Shown in pieces: positions 7,842-14,820 of a stretch of DNA of 22,345 nt. This stretch comes from CAVPGH01 sp046726955. Lineage in GTDB: Bacteria; Acidobacteriota; Vicinamibacteria; Fen-336. The notes under the pieces are model-generated. The model searched no databases. It was not told the origin of the DNA and saw only the letters and a list, made by a program, of their open reading frames with translations. The position numbers and the translations under genes were made by a program. Position 1 is the stretch's first letter, and every line of letters starts with the position of its first letter. The DNA lies in contig JBKPBQ010000370.1 in the NCBI GenBank assembly GCA_046726955.1, positions 1-22,345 of the forward strand, in the 5' to 3' direction.

Positions 7842-8091
7842 AGCCCAGGCTGCGCACGGGTCCACAAGCGGGTCGAGCACGAAGGAGTCGAGCACGAAGG
7901 AGCCCGCTGGAGAACGAATCGCTCGCTCCGCGATCCGTTCCGCTGGAGTAGCAACTTCAAATTCCCGCGCATGCTTTCGCCGTAAGTAATTCCTTTCAAA
8001 AGCGGTAACGCTCGATCGCGCGAAATCGCCCGGAAAAGCAGTGGATTCGCGAAGGCAGCGCGCGCGCGCCGACGGCACGCGCCTTGCCAAG
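7842..8091. other. Gene-free stretch upstream of the GcvT-family gene, with tandem repeat and hairpin
   Basis: No convincing gene. A 15-bp unit, GTCGAGCACGAAGGA, is repeated in tandem at 7872-7886 and 7887-7901, bracketed by AGCGGG (7867-7872) and CCCGCT (7903-7908). Next is a hairpin of 11 positions with one A/C mismatch (7912-7940, loop TCGCTCC). CCGCTGGAG occurs twice (7904-7912 and 7940-7948). Positions about 7945-8010 are AT-richer than the surroundings, as expected for a promoter; a TTGAAA on the minus strand (7994-7999) may be a -35, but the matching -10 is poor. The minus-strand leader does not resemble a glycine riboswitch. Confidence 0.45.
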
Positions 8092-8179
8092 AGGAACCGC
8101 GGGATGACTTCGGGGGCGAAGCGAGTCGCGATGGGTGGTGGCTCGACGGCGAGCCGGCCTCCGGGGTCATCCCGTTCCT
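8092..8179. ncRNA. Multibranched structured element candidate
   Basis: A closing stem pairs AGGAA (8092-8096) with TTCCT (8175-8179) and CGGGATGAC (8100-8108) with GTCATCCCG (8166-8174), 14 pairs with a 3-nt bulge. Inside lie two further hairpins: CTTCG/CGAAG with a GGGG loop (8108-8121) and GGCTCG/CGAGCC with an ACGG loop (8140-8155). Together they form a three-way junction of 88 nt. The direction of transcription cannot be told from the folding. It does not carry integron attC core sequences. It could be a small RNA, a leader element or a repeated extragenic unit. Confidence 0.35.
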
Positions 8180-8246
8180 TCGGACTCCCCGCTCCTGCCG
8201 CGGTGATGGTTTCGCCGATCGGGCACTGCGGCGGCGGTGGCACGTC

Positions 8247-8284
8247 GGGCGGAGGTACGACCACGCCCCCTTCGGCCTCCGCCC
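8247..8284. repeat. Inverted repeat upstream of the CHRD gene
   Basis: GGGCGGAGG (8247-8255) and CCTCCGCCC (8276-8284) are perfect 9-bp arms around 20 bp. No T-run follows on either strand, so it is not a classical terminator. It may belong to a structured leader of the lipoprotein gene. Confidence 0.45.
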
Positions 8285-8309
8285 TCCCGCCGTCCGGCAA
8301 CGCTCGACG

Positions 8310-8329
8310 CCGGCCATCACCGTGGCCGG
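8310..8329. repeat. Short inverted repeat upstream of the CHRD gene
   Basis: CCGGCCA (8310-8316) and TGGCCGG (8323-8329) pair perfectly with a 6-nt loop, 70 bp before the start codon. It may be an operator or a hairpin in the leader. Confidence 0.4.
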
Positions 8330-8398
8330 AGCGGTGAGCCCGAAGCAGAATCCTGCGAAGTATCCCGCTCGATGAACCCGTGAAGGGGGGAGGAGCCC

Positions 8399-8866
8399 AT
8401 GCGTAGCCTGCTTGGAAGGATCGTCGTCTGCGTCGCCGCGGGAGCCATGGCCCTGGGCTGCAGCAAGGGCTCGGACAACGTCGAGATCTTCCAGGCGGAC
8501 CTCGCCGGAGGCAACGAGAACCCGCCTCGCCCGACGGCGGCCACCGGGACGTCGCAGATCACCATCGACGGCCAGACGGTGTTCTTCGTGGTCGAGGTCC
8601 ACGACATCAACGCGGTGTCCCTGTCGCACATCCACATCGGCCCGCCCACCGCCAACGGCCCGGTGCGCGTCAACTTCTTCACGGGGCCGACGACCGGCCC
8701 CCTCAACGGCATCCTCGCCCAGGGCAGCTTCACGTCCTCGGACGTGATCGCGATCAGCTACGACCAGCTCCTCTCCGAGATCCGCGCCGGCAACGCCTAC
8801 GTGAACGTGCACAGCCCGACGTTCCCGGGCGGGGAGATCCGCGGCCAGCTCCACCGCGTGAACTAG
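8399..8866 (+). CDS. CHRD-domain lipoprotein
   Basis: Protein of 155 residues. Residues 1-20 form a lipoprotein signal with the lipobox ALGC (Cys21), so it should be lipid-anchored in the envelope. The rest is a single CHRD domain (the fold named after chordin): FQADLAGGNENPP at the front, HIHIG near residue 76-80 and YVNVHSPTFPGGEIRGQL at the end. CHRD proteins are common in environmental bacteria but have no settled biochemical role. The ATG is supported by GGGGGGAGGA six bases upstream. The stop TAG overlaps the TAG of the convergent histidine kinase gene within CTAG. The upstream hairpins (8092-8329) may form part of its regulation. Confidence 0.92.
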   Translation: MRSLLGRIVVCVAAGAMALGCSKGSDNVEIFQADLAGGNENPPRPTAATGTSQITIDGQTVFFVVEVHDINAVSLSHIHIGPPTANGPVRVNFFTGPTTGPLNGILAQGSFTSSDVIAISYDQLLSEIRAGNAYVNVHSPTFPGGEIRGQLHRVN

Positions 8867-9690
8867 GGTCGGCTCGGGCTCGCGGGCGACGGATGCTCGC
8901 GGGGCAGGCGCAGCGTGAACGTCGAGCCCTTGCCGGGCTCGCTCTCGACGCCGATGGTGCCGCTCATCATCTGCGCGAAGGCGCGGCTGATCGCGAGCCC
9001 GAGGCCCGTCCCTCCGTAGCGGCGGGGGGTGACGGGTTCCGCCTGAGTGAACGGCTGGAAGAGACGAGCCTGCTGCTCGGGGGTGAGCCCGATTCCCGTG
9101 TCGGTCACGCGAAACGTGAGGAAGTCGGCGCCTGGGGGGTCGTCGCGAGAGACCGCGATTGTGATCGTCCCCCGGTCGGTGAACTTCGCGGCGTTGCCGA
9201 GCAGGTTGAACAGGATCTGGCGGAGGCGCGTCACGTCCACGCGCATCGTCCCGAGGTCTTCGGCCACGAGCACCTCGAGCGCGTTGCCGTTCTTCCGGAT
9301 CAGGGGGGCGATCGTGGAGGCCACGTCGTTCACGAGCGCCGCCACCTCCGCCGACTCGTAGACGAGCTCCATCCGACCCGCCTCGATCTTCGCGAGGTCC
9401 AGCATGTCGTTGATGAGGGCGAGGAGGTGGCGGCCCGCGCCGTAGATCTTCTTCAGGTCGGGGACGAAATCGGTGTGCCCGCGACGCTCCGCCTCCTCGA
9501 GCAGCATCTCGCTGTAGCCGATGATCGCGTTGAGCGGCGTCCGCAGCTCGTGGCTCATGTGCGCGAGGAGCGACGTGCGGACGGCGGCGTCGGCGGCCTC
9601 GGCCCGGGGCCGTCGGCGAGGCCCCCACTTCACGATCACCGCGGCCAGCAAACCCGCGGCGAGGCCGGCCACCACGAGCCAGGGAGTCAC
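8863..9690 (-). CDS. Small sensor histidine kinase, orphan
   Basis: Protein of 275 residues. One N-terminal membrane helix (about 4-21) is followed by basic residues, with almost no periplasmic part. HisKA domain has the phospho-acceptor His47 in MSHELRTPLNAIIGYSEML. HATPase_c domain has the N box around NLLGNAAKF (162-170), DTGIGL at about 197-202 and YGGTGLGLAI at about 225-234, so it should be catalytically complete. It has no PAS, HAMP or receiver domain. The start is GTG at 9690, with only a weak ribosome site. It lies 13 bp after the radical SAM gene and is probably its operon partner. No response regulator is encoded in the window. The signal may come through the membrane helix or a partner protein. 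Confidence 0.93.
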   Translation of the reverse strand: MTPWLVVAGLAAGLLAAVIVKWGPRRRPRAEAADAAVRTSLLAHMSHELRTPLNAIIGYSEMLLEEAERRGHTDFVPDLKKIYGAGRHLLALINDMLDLAKIEAGRMELVYESAEVAALVNDVASTIAPLIRKNGNALEVLVAEDLGTMRVDVTRLRQILFNLLGNAAKFTDRGTITIAVSRDDPPGADFLTFRVTDTGIGLTPEQQARLFQPFTQAEPVTPRRYGGTGLGLAISRAFAQMMSGTIGVESEPGKGSTFTLRLPREHPSPASPSRP

Positions 9691-9703
9691 GCCGGCTTCG
9701 TTC

Positions 9704-10705
9704 TCAGGCGAGCAGGCGGTGCGGCCGGCGCGCGTCGAAGCGCCAGAGTCCCGCCCGCCGCCCCGCCGCGAAGGCGGACTCCATCTCGCGGGCCTGCGGG
9801 CGCCGGCCGATCTCCGTGAATCGCGGCATTCCGTCCCGCCCCAGCTCCCCCACCTTGTGCTGGGGATGGTACTGCCCCATCACGTTGACGTAGGTGTCCG
9901 GGGACACCTCGCGGGCGAGCCATTCCAGGATCGCCGCCGCCTCGTCGGCCTGGCCGGGCATCACGAGGTGGCGCACCAGCACGCCGCGGCGCGCCAGACC
10001 ATCGGCCCCGAAGCGCAGCGGCCCCACCTGGCGGTGCATCTCGAGGATGGCGGCGCGCGCCCGCTCCGGATAGTCGCGGGCGAGGGCCAGGCGCAGCGCG
10101 GTCTCTGGCTTCCAGAACTTGAAGTCCGGCATGTACACGTCGACGACCCCGTCGAGCAGCGCGAGCGAGCGCAGCGCGTCGTAGCCGCTCGTGTTGTAGA
10201 CGAGCGGCAGCCGCAGGCCGCGCCCCGCCGCCACCGCCACCGCTTCGATCACCTGGGGGACGACGTGCTCGGGGGTGACGAAGTTGATGTTGTGGCAGCC
10301 CAGGCCCTGGAGCTCGAGCATCGTCTCCGCGATCGCCTCCGCGGTCTGCTCCGCCCCGGCGCGCACCTGCGAGATCTCCCAGTTCTGGCAGAAGACGCAG
10401 CGCAGGTTACAGAGGCCGAAGAAGATCGTCCCCGAGCCGCGCCATCCGCGCAGGCAGTCTTCCTCCCCGAAGTGCGGGAAGGCGCTGGAGACGATCGCGT
10501 GGCGGCCGGTGTGGCAGCTGCCGGTCCTGCCCAGCAGGCGATTGCAGCCGCAGTCGCGCGGACAGGCCTTGCAGCTCTCGAGCTCGGCGAGCGCGGCGTC
10601 CACGCGCGCGGGAAAGCCGCCTTCGCGGTGCAGGCGCAGGTACGCGGGCTCGAACGCGTCGACGCAGAAGCGCTCGTCGGCCCGCGCTGCGCTCTCCGCT
10701 GTCAT
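9704..10705 (-). CDS. Radical SAM protein, PflX/COG1313-like (pyruvate formate-lyase-activase-related)
   Basis: Protein of 333 residues. The radical SAM [4Fe-4S] motif is CNLRCVFC (Cys99, Cys103, Cys106). Before it lies a Cys-rich segment CKACPRDCGCNRLLGRTGSC-type at 45-64, and HFGEEDCLRGWRGSGTIFF at 78-96, which are hallmarks of the PflX group. The following half barrel contains NINFVTPEHVVPQ and the late phrase YVNVMGQYHP. Members are annotated as putative glycyl-radical-enzyme activases, but the true substrate is not established. No glycyl-radical enzyme lies in this window. The same frame stays open to 12442, but that upstream part is antisense to the SulP gene, so the ATG at 10705 is chosen. 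A TACCAT box sits 8 bp before it, which suggests a nearly leaderless transcript. Confidence 0.92.
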   Translation of the reverse strand: MTAESAARADERFCVDAFEPAYLRLHREGGFPARVDAALAELESCKACPRDCGCNRLLGRTGSCHTGRHAIVSSAFPHFGEEDCLRGWRGSGTIFFGLCNLRCVFCQNWEISQVRAGAEQTAEAIAETMLELQGLGCHNINFVTPEHVVPQVIEAVAVAAGRGLRLPLVYNTSGYDALRSLALLDGVVDVYMPDFKFWKPETALRLALARDYPERARAAILEMHRQVGPLRFGADGLARRGVLVRHLVMPGQADEAAAILEWLAREVSPDTYVNVMGQYHPQHKVGELGRDGMPRFTEIGRRPQAREMESAFAAGRRAGLWRFDARRPHRLLA

Positions 10706-10713
10706 TTCGTCCG

Positions 10714-10742
10714 ATGGTAGGGCAACCACGCCATCTGGTCCA
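10714..10742 (-). promoter_or_regulatory. Probable promoter of the radical SAM gene
   Basis: On the minus strand TGGACC (10737-10742) and TACCAT (10714-10719) are 17 bp apart. Transcription would begin about two bases before the ATG. It overlaps the divergent SulP promoter box. Confidence 0.4.
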
Positions 10743-10746
10743 TACT
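10735..10746 (+). promoter_or_regulatory. Probable -10 region of the SulP gene (shared 12-mer)
   Basis: CTGGTCCATACT here is identical to the 12-mer at 18469-18480, which is the -10 region of the sigma-factor gene. CATACT would serve as the -10 hexamer. No good -35 is visible (TAGGGC at 17-bp spacing). Initiation here would begin near 10753, after the annotated GTG. Confidence 0.4.
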
Positions 10747-10747
10747 G

Positions 10748-12526
10748 GTGCCCCGTCCAAGGAGGGACGGAGACCTGGAACGACTGGGGGCCGCGCTCCG
10801 AGCCTGCCTGACTGAGGGCTACAGCGCGGTCGACCTCCGCCGCGACCTGCTCGCGGGCACGGTGGTGGGGATCGTGGCCCTGCCGCTCTCCATGGCCCTC
10901 GCCATCGCCTCCGGCGTCCCGCCCCAGCACGGCATCTACACCGCGATCGTGGCCGGCCTCGTGATCGCGCCTCTCGGCGGCTCGCGCGTGCAGGTGTCGG
11001 GCCCCACCGCCGCCTTCGTGGTCATCCTCGCTCCTATCACGTCGCGCTTCGGCCTCGGCGGGCTGCTGCTCGCGGGGGCGATGGCGGGCCTGCTGCTCGT
11101 CGTCCTCGGTCTCGCCCGCATGGGCCAGCTCATCGAGTTCGTCCCCTACCCCGTGACGACGGGATTCACCGCCGGCATCGCCCTCGTCATCGGGACGCTC
11201 CAGCTCAAGGACCTGCTGGGGCTCCACGTGGACGCGATGCCCGAGCACTTCCTGGAGCGCGTGGGCGCGCTCGCGCGCGCGCTGCCCAGCTGGCGGGCCG
11301 GCGACGTCGCGATCGGGCTCGTCACGCTCGTCGTGCTGCTGGCCTGGCCGCGGGCGTGGAAGCGCGTGCCCGCGCCCCTCGTGGCCCTCGTGGCGAGCGC
11401 GACGCTCGCCTACGCCTTCCACCGGGTCTGGTCCGGCTTCGAGGCGGCGACGATCCTGACCCGGTTCACCTACGAGGCGAACGGCGTCCGCCTTCCCGGC
11501 ATCCCCCGGCAGCTTCCCCTGCCGCTTCTGCCCTGGCATTTGCCCGGCGCGCACGGCGAGCCGCTCGTCCTGTCCTTCCGCCTGCTCTATGCGCTCGTCC
11601 CCTCCGCCTTCGCGATCGCGATGCTGGGGGCGATCGAGTCGCTGCTGTCCGCGGTGGTGGCGGACGGGATGACGGGCCAGCGGCACGATCCCGACGCCGA
11701 GCTCGTGGCCCAGGGCGTCGGCAACCTGATCGCCCCCGCGTTCGGGGGAATCGCCGCCACCGGCGCCATCGCCCGCACGGCCACCAACGTCCGCGCGGGG
11801 GCGCGCTCGCCGCTGGCCGCGACGTTCCACGCCGTCTTCGTGCTCGCCGCCGTCCTCCTCCTCGCTCCCCTCCTCGGCTACCTCCCCATGGCCGCGCTCG
11901 CCGCGCTCCTCCTCGTCGTGGCGTGGAACATGAGCGAGGTCCACCACTTCGTCCGCCTCGTGAAGACGGCGCCGCGCAGCGACGTCATCGTGCTCCTCGC
12001 CTGCTTCGTCCTCACCGTCGTTTTCGACATGACGATCGCGGTGACCGCGGGGATCGTGATGGCCGCCCTCTTGTTCATGCGGCGCATGGCGGAGGTCTCC
12101 GGCGTCACGCTCGTGAGCAGCGGCCACCACCCCGCGCTCGTCGCTCCGCTTCCCCGCGGAGTCGTGGTCTACGACCTCGCGGGCCCGCTCTTCTTCGGGG
12201 CCGCGCAGAAGGCGATGAGCGCGCTCCGGACCGTGGAGCGGCGGAAGGTCCAGGTGGTCGTGCTCGACATGGAGGACGTGCCCGCCCTCGACGCCACCGG
12301 CCTCGTCGCCCTCGAGTCGCTCATCTCCGAGCTGAACGCGGACAAGATCAAGGTCGTGCTCGTGGGCGTCCAGCCGCAGCCGCTGCGCGCCTTCGCCCGC
12401 GCGGGGTGGAAGGACCGCAAGGGCCGGCTGCGGATCTTCCACTCCGTCGAGCCCGGCCTCGAGGTGGCGCGGCGCACGGTGGAGGAAGCCGCCGAGAGAC
12501 CGGCATCGGCGGAGGCGGGCGGCTAG
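10748..12526 (+). CDS. SulP-family anion transporter with STAS domain
   Basis: Membrane protein of up to 592 residues. Many membrane helices fill about 34-445, with SulP landmarks such as DLLAGTVVGIVALPLSMALA, the PISG-like VSGPTAAF, the segment GMTGQRHDPDAELVAQGVGN and GGIAATGAIARTATN. A C-terminal STAS domain (about 468-582) has the loop DATG, with Thr at the position that is Ser in SpoIIAA. SulP proteins carry sulfate, bicarbonate or dicarboxylates; the substrate here is not evident. The start is uncertain: GTG at 10748 has no ribosome site and lies before the expected transcript start. A strong AAGGAGGG (10759-10766) sits 8 bases ahead of an in-frame CTG at 10775, which would give 583 residues. 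The gene ends on the amidase gene with overlapping stops. Confidence 0.94.
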   Translation: MPRPRRDGDLERLGAALRACLTEGYSAVDLRRDLLAGTVVGIVALPLSMALAIASGVPPQHGIYTAIVAGLVIAPLGGSRVQVSGPTAAFVVILAPITSRFGLGGLLLAGAMAGLLLVVLGLARMGQLIEFVPYPVTTGFTAGIALVIGTLQLKDLLGLHVDAMPEHFLERVGALARALPSWRAGDVAIGLVTLVVLLAWPRAWKRVPAPLVALVASATLAYAFHRVWSGFEAATILTRFTYEANGVRLPGIPRQLPLPLLPWHLPGAHGEPLVLSFRLLYALVPSAFAIAMLGAIESLLSAVVADGMTGQRHDPDAELVAQGVGNLIAPAFGGIAATGAIARTATNVRAGARSPLAATFHAVFVLAAVLLLAPLLGYLPMAALAALLLVVAWNMSEVHHFVRLVKTAPRSDVIVLLACFVLTVVFDMTIAVTAGIVMAALLFMRRMAEVSGVTLVSSGHHPALVAPLPRGVVVYDLAGPLFFGAAQKAMSALRTVERRKVQVVVLDMEDVPALDATGLVALESLISELNADKIKVVLVGVQPQPLRAFARAGWKDRKGRLRIFHSVEPGLEVARRTVEEAAERPASAEAGG

Positions 12527-13521
12527 ACCTTTGGGGGCAGGTACTTCTTCGGGAACTTGGCCACGACCGTGTACAGCGGGTCCACCATGTTCGCGACGCG
12601 GATGACGGCGACCTGCGAGACGAGCTGGTAGGCGTCGGGCTTGGCGAAGCCGTGCTCGGCCACGAGCCAGTCCACGAGCTCGACGAACGCGATCCGCAGG
12701 GCGTCGCTCAACGGCCGAGCGCTTCCGGCCACCATGATGTGCTCCGCGTCCTCGAGCCGCGGCCAGGCGATCGTCTTCTTCTTGAGGAGGCCGAAGCGGA
12801 AGGACACATCCGCGCTCGTCTCGAGCCCGGAGCCGCAGACCTCGCCGTCGCCCTGCAGCGCGTGCACGTCCCCGAAGTAGAAGAGCGCCCCGGGGTGGAA
12901 GACGGGGAGGTAGACGGTCGTCCCCTCGCGCACGTCGGAGACGTCCATGTTCCCCCCGAAGCGGCCGGGCCAGAGGCCGTCGAAGGCGTCCTCACCTTCG
13001 GGCGCGGTCGCCACGCGCCCGAGCATGGGACGCAGCGGGACCGTGACGGACTTGAGTGAGCTACCCGGCAGCTCGATCGTGCCCGTCATGCGCTGGCGGT
13101 CGATCCGCCAGACGTAGCGGCCGCGCGGGAAGAGCTCGTTCAGGAAGGCGGTGCCGGAGTCGGGGACGAGCGCGCCGAAGCGGCCCCCCTGCGTGGAGAC
13201 GGCGGTGTCGCGGTTGGGCTGCACCTTGAGGACCTCCACCACGAGCGTGTCTCCCGGCTCCGCTCCCTCGACAGCCACCGGCCCCACCTCGCCCGGCCAC
13301 TTGCCCCCCGCCTTCTCGTACCACTCGCCCCAGAGAGACTCGCTCTCCAGCACGTCGCCGGGCTTGACGGTGACGACCGGAGGGCGGGCCGCGAAAGTGG
13401 GATGGCCGACCGTGGGCTTCAGGCGATGCGTCTCGGCTACGGCGGAGGACGCGGAGAGACCCGCGGCCAGCACGAGGGCAAGGCACCAGTCGGTCAGCTT
13501 CCGATCGCGGCCATGCTTCAT
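12523..13521 (-). CDS. Exported acetamidase/formamidase family protein
   Basis: Protein of 332 residues with a signal peptide (about 1-29, ending SAVA-ET), so it should act in the periplasm or outside. Family landmarks (FmdA/AmdA) are GPVAVEGAEPGDTLVVEVL near 80-98, FGGNMDVSDV near 188-197, VYLPVFHPGALFYFGDVHA and the following GDGEVCGSGLE near 224-234. Members hydrolyse short amides such as formamide or acetamide to ammonia and the acid; the actual substrate here is unknown. The ATG at 13521 has GGAGG eight bases upstream; a TTG just before it is less likely. It is the last gene of a likely four-gene operon, 24 bp after the LolA-like gene. Confidence 0.9.
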   Translation of the reverse strand: MKHGRDRKLTDWCLALVLAAGLSASSAVAETHRLKPTVGHPTFAARPPVVTVKPGDVLESESLWGEWYEKAGGKWPGEVGPVAVEGAEPGDTLVVEVLKVQPNRDTAVSTQGGRFGALVPDSGTAFLNELFPRGRYVWRIDRQRMTGTIELPGSSLKSVTVPLRPMLGRVATAPEGEDAFDGLWPGRFGGNMDVSDVREGTTVYLPVFHPGALFYFGDVHALQGDGEVCGSGLETSADVSFRFGLLKKKTIAWPRLEDAEHIMVAGSARPLSDALRIAFVELVDWLVAEHGFAKPDAYQLVSQVAVIRVANMVDPLYTVVAKFPKKYLPPKV

Positions 13522-13545
13522 CAAGGCAGCCTCCGAGGCAGGGGG

Positions 13546-14301
13546 TTATCTCGGGGAGGGGCGTTTGGCCGGCGCCGGCAGGTGGAAGCGCGCCTCCTCG
13601 AGCACGGGGTTGAGCTCGATCTTCTCGACGGTGAGGCTCTGCCGCTCGGGCCGGCCCCGGGCTCCGCTCCGGATGGCGTGCGGGAAGAGCAGCCCTCCGA
13701 CCTCGCGGTAGTCCTCGAGCCGGCTCTCCACCTCGACGGTGATCCCGCGGATCGTTCGCCGGGAGACGGTCTGGACCTCCAGGAACGACCGGGCGTCGAG
13801 GTAGACCTCGCGCACTGTGCCGTTCTTGAGCGTGAGCTTGAGCTTCCACGCCTCGGCCTCGCCCGCGCGATCCTTGCCCACGAGCTCGAGCGTGTGGCCT
13901 TTCGAGCGGTAGTCGACGAGCGGACCGTCGATGTCCGCCTGCTCGACCGCCTGCTCGGTCTCCTCCCGCGACATCTCTTCGGGCGTCGTCACGCCGCGGA
14001 ACGGTGCGATCTGCCAGCCCTTCTTCCCGTCGTAGGCCTGGACCGCGGTCATGCCCTGGAAGTCGATCTCCATGCGGATCCAGTCCGGCCGCTTGATCTC
14101 CAGCCGGATGGGAGCCTCGAGCCCGGGAGCGCCGGGAGAGAGCCGTCCGGTCATCCGGACGGTCTCCACGGATCGCAGGCGCTCCCGCCCGCCGCGCGCC
14201 TCGACATTGCGGGCCACGAGATCGTCGACGGTCGGGGCGGCGGCGGGCTCGGCGGCGACGAGCGCCGCCGCGGCCACGCCGGCGAGAACCAGGTTCGTCA
14301 T
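13546..14301 (-). CDS. Exported LolA-like protein (outer-membrane lipoprotein sorting fold)
   Basis: Protein of 251 residues. An N-terminal hydrophobic Ala-rich segment looks like a signal peptide, though it lacks basic residues at the front. The rest fits the LolA/LolB-like half-barrel: repeated beta strands such as LEIKRPDWIRMEIDFQG, AYDGKKGWQIAPF near 89-101, a LKLTLKNGTVREVYLDARS stretch near 154-172, and EDYREVGGLLFPHAIRS near 196-212. Many Acidobacteriota-type genomes have such proteins, which are probably periplasmic lipid or lipoprotein carriers; the exact ligand is not known. It lies 25 bp after the membrane protein gene and 24 bp before the amidase gene. Ribosome site is weak (GAGATC). 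Confidence 0.75.
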   Translation of the reverse strand: MTNLVLAGVAAAALVAAEPAAAPTVDDLVARNVEARGGRERLRSVETVRMTGRLSPGAPGLEAPIRLEIKRPDWIRMEIDFQGMTAVQAYDGKKGWQIAPFRGVTTPEEMSREETEQAVEQADIDGPLVDYRSKGHTLELVGKDRAGEAEAWKLKLTLKNGTVREVYLDARSFLEVQTVSRRTIRGITVEVESRLEDYREVGGLLFPHAIRSGARGRPERQSLTVEKIELNPVLEEARFHLPAPAKRPSPR

Positions 14302-14326
14302 GATCTCGGCCCGGCCCGTTCGAGGG

Positions 14327-14764
14327 TCAGCTCGCGCGGAGCCGGCCCACGTCGAGGAGAAGCCCCAGGAGCACGATCCCTCCGAGCGTGAACGCCAGTC
14401 CGGTCCCGCCCTGGCCGAGGGGAATTCCGAGCATCGGCGTGCGCGCGAGGATCACGACGGCCAGCGCGAGTACGGCGATCAGGATCGTCCACCACGCGCG
14501 CTTCTCCCCCCGGCGGTAGGGGCCGAGCACGGTCGCCAGGAAGAACACGGCGAAGCCGAGGCCGAAGGCCGCCGACGTTCCTCGTATGCCGCGCAGCGCG
14601 GTGAGGATTCCCGCGCGGCCCGCCGCCACCTCCGCCACCGGCATTCCCCCGATCGGGTAGTCGCCACGGTAGGCGAGAGTGGCCGAGGCGACACTCGCCA
14701 CCACCACCAGGATCCCCACGATCAAGAGAAGCACCCAGCTCGCCGTGCGCAGCTTGGAGCCCAT
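14327..14764 (-). CDS. Four-helix inner-membrane protein of unknown function
   Basis: Protein of 145 residues with four predicted membrane helices, at about 10-31, 62-82, 91-107 and 118-138. A polar loop near 32-60 joins the first two. No catalytic motif is visible and I do not recognise the family. The start ATG has GAGGAGGT seven bases upstream. It lies 56 bp after the M13 peptidase gene and 25 bp before the LolA-like gene, so it probably belongs to the same operon. Confidence 0.85.
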   Translation of the reverse strand: MGSKLRTASWVLLLIVGILVVVASVASATLAYRGDYPIGGMPVAEVAAGRAGILTALRGIRGTSAAFGLGFAVFFLATVLGPYRRGEKRAWWTILIAVLALAVVILARTPMLGIPLGQGGTGLAFTLGGIVLLGLLLDVGRLRAS

Positions 14765-14820
14765 TGCGGACCTCCTCTGCCCTCGGCCCCCCCGAGAGCG
14801 GCGCCGATCTTATCGCAGGC

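Noticed and set aside
7842..8040. Glycine riboswitch upstream of the GcvT-family gene
   Set aside because: The expected paired aptamer motifs are not found on the minus strand.
8092..8179. Integron attC site
   Set aside because: The core sites (GTTRRRY and RYYYAAC) are not in place and no integrase is nearby.
7842..8300. N-terminal extension of the GcvT-family frame, or a separate small gene
   Set aside because: No family similarity seen, Pro/Arg/Ser-rich, and the stretch is full of inverted repeats; treated as non-coding.
8041..8337. A 98-residue plus-strand frame in the gene-free region
   Set aside because: No ribosome site or recognisable motif; composition fits chance in GC-rich DNA.
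10706..12442. N-terminal extension of the radical SAM frame
   Set aside because: It is low-complexity, antisense to the SulP gene and absent from the family.
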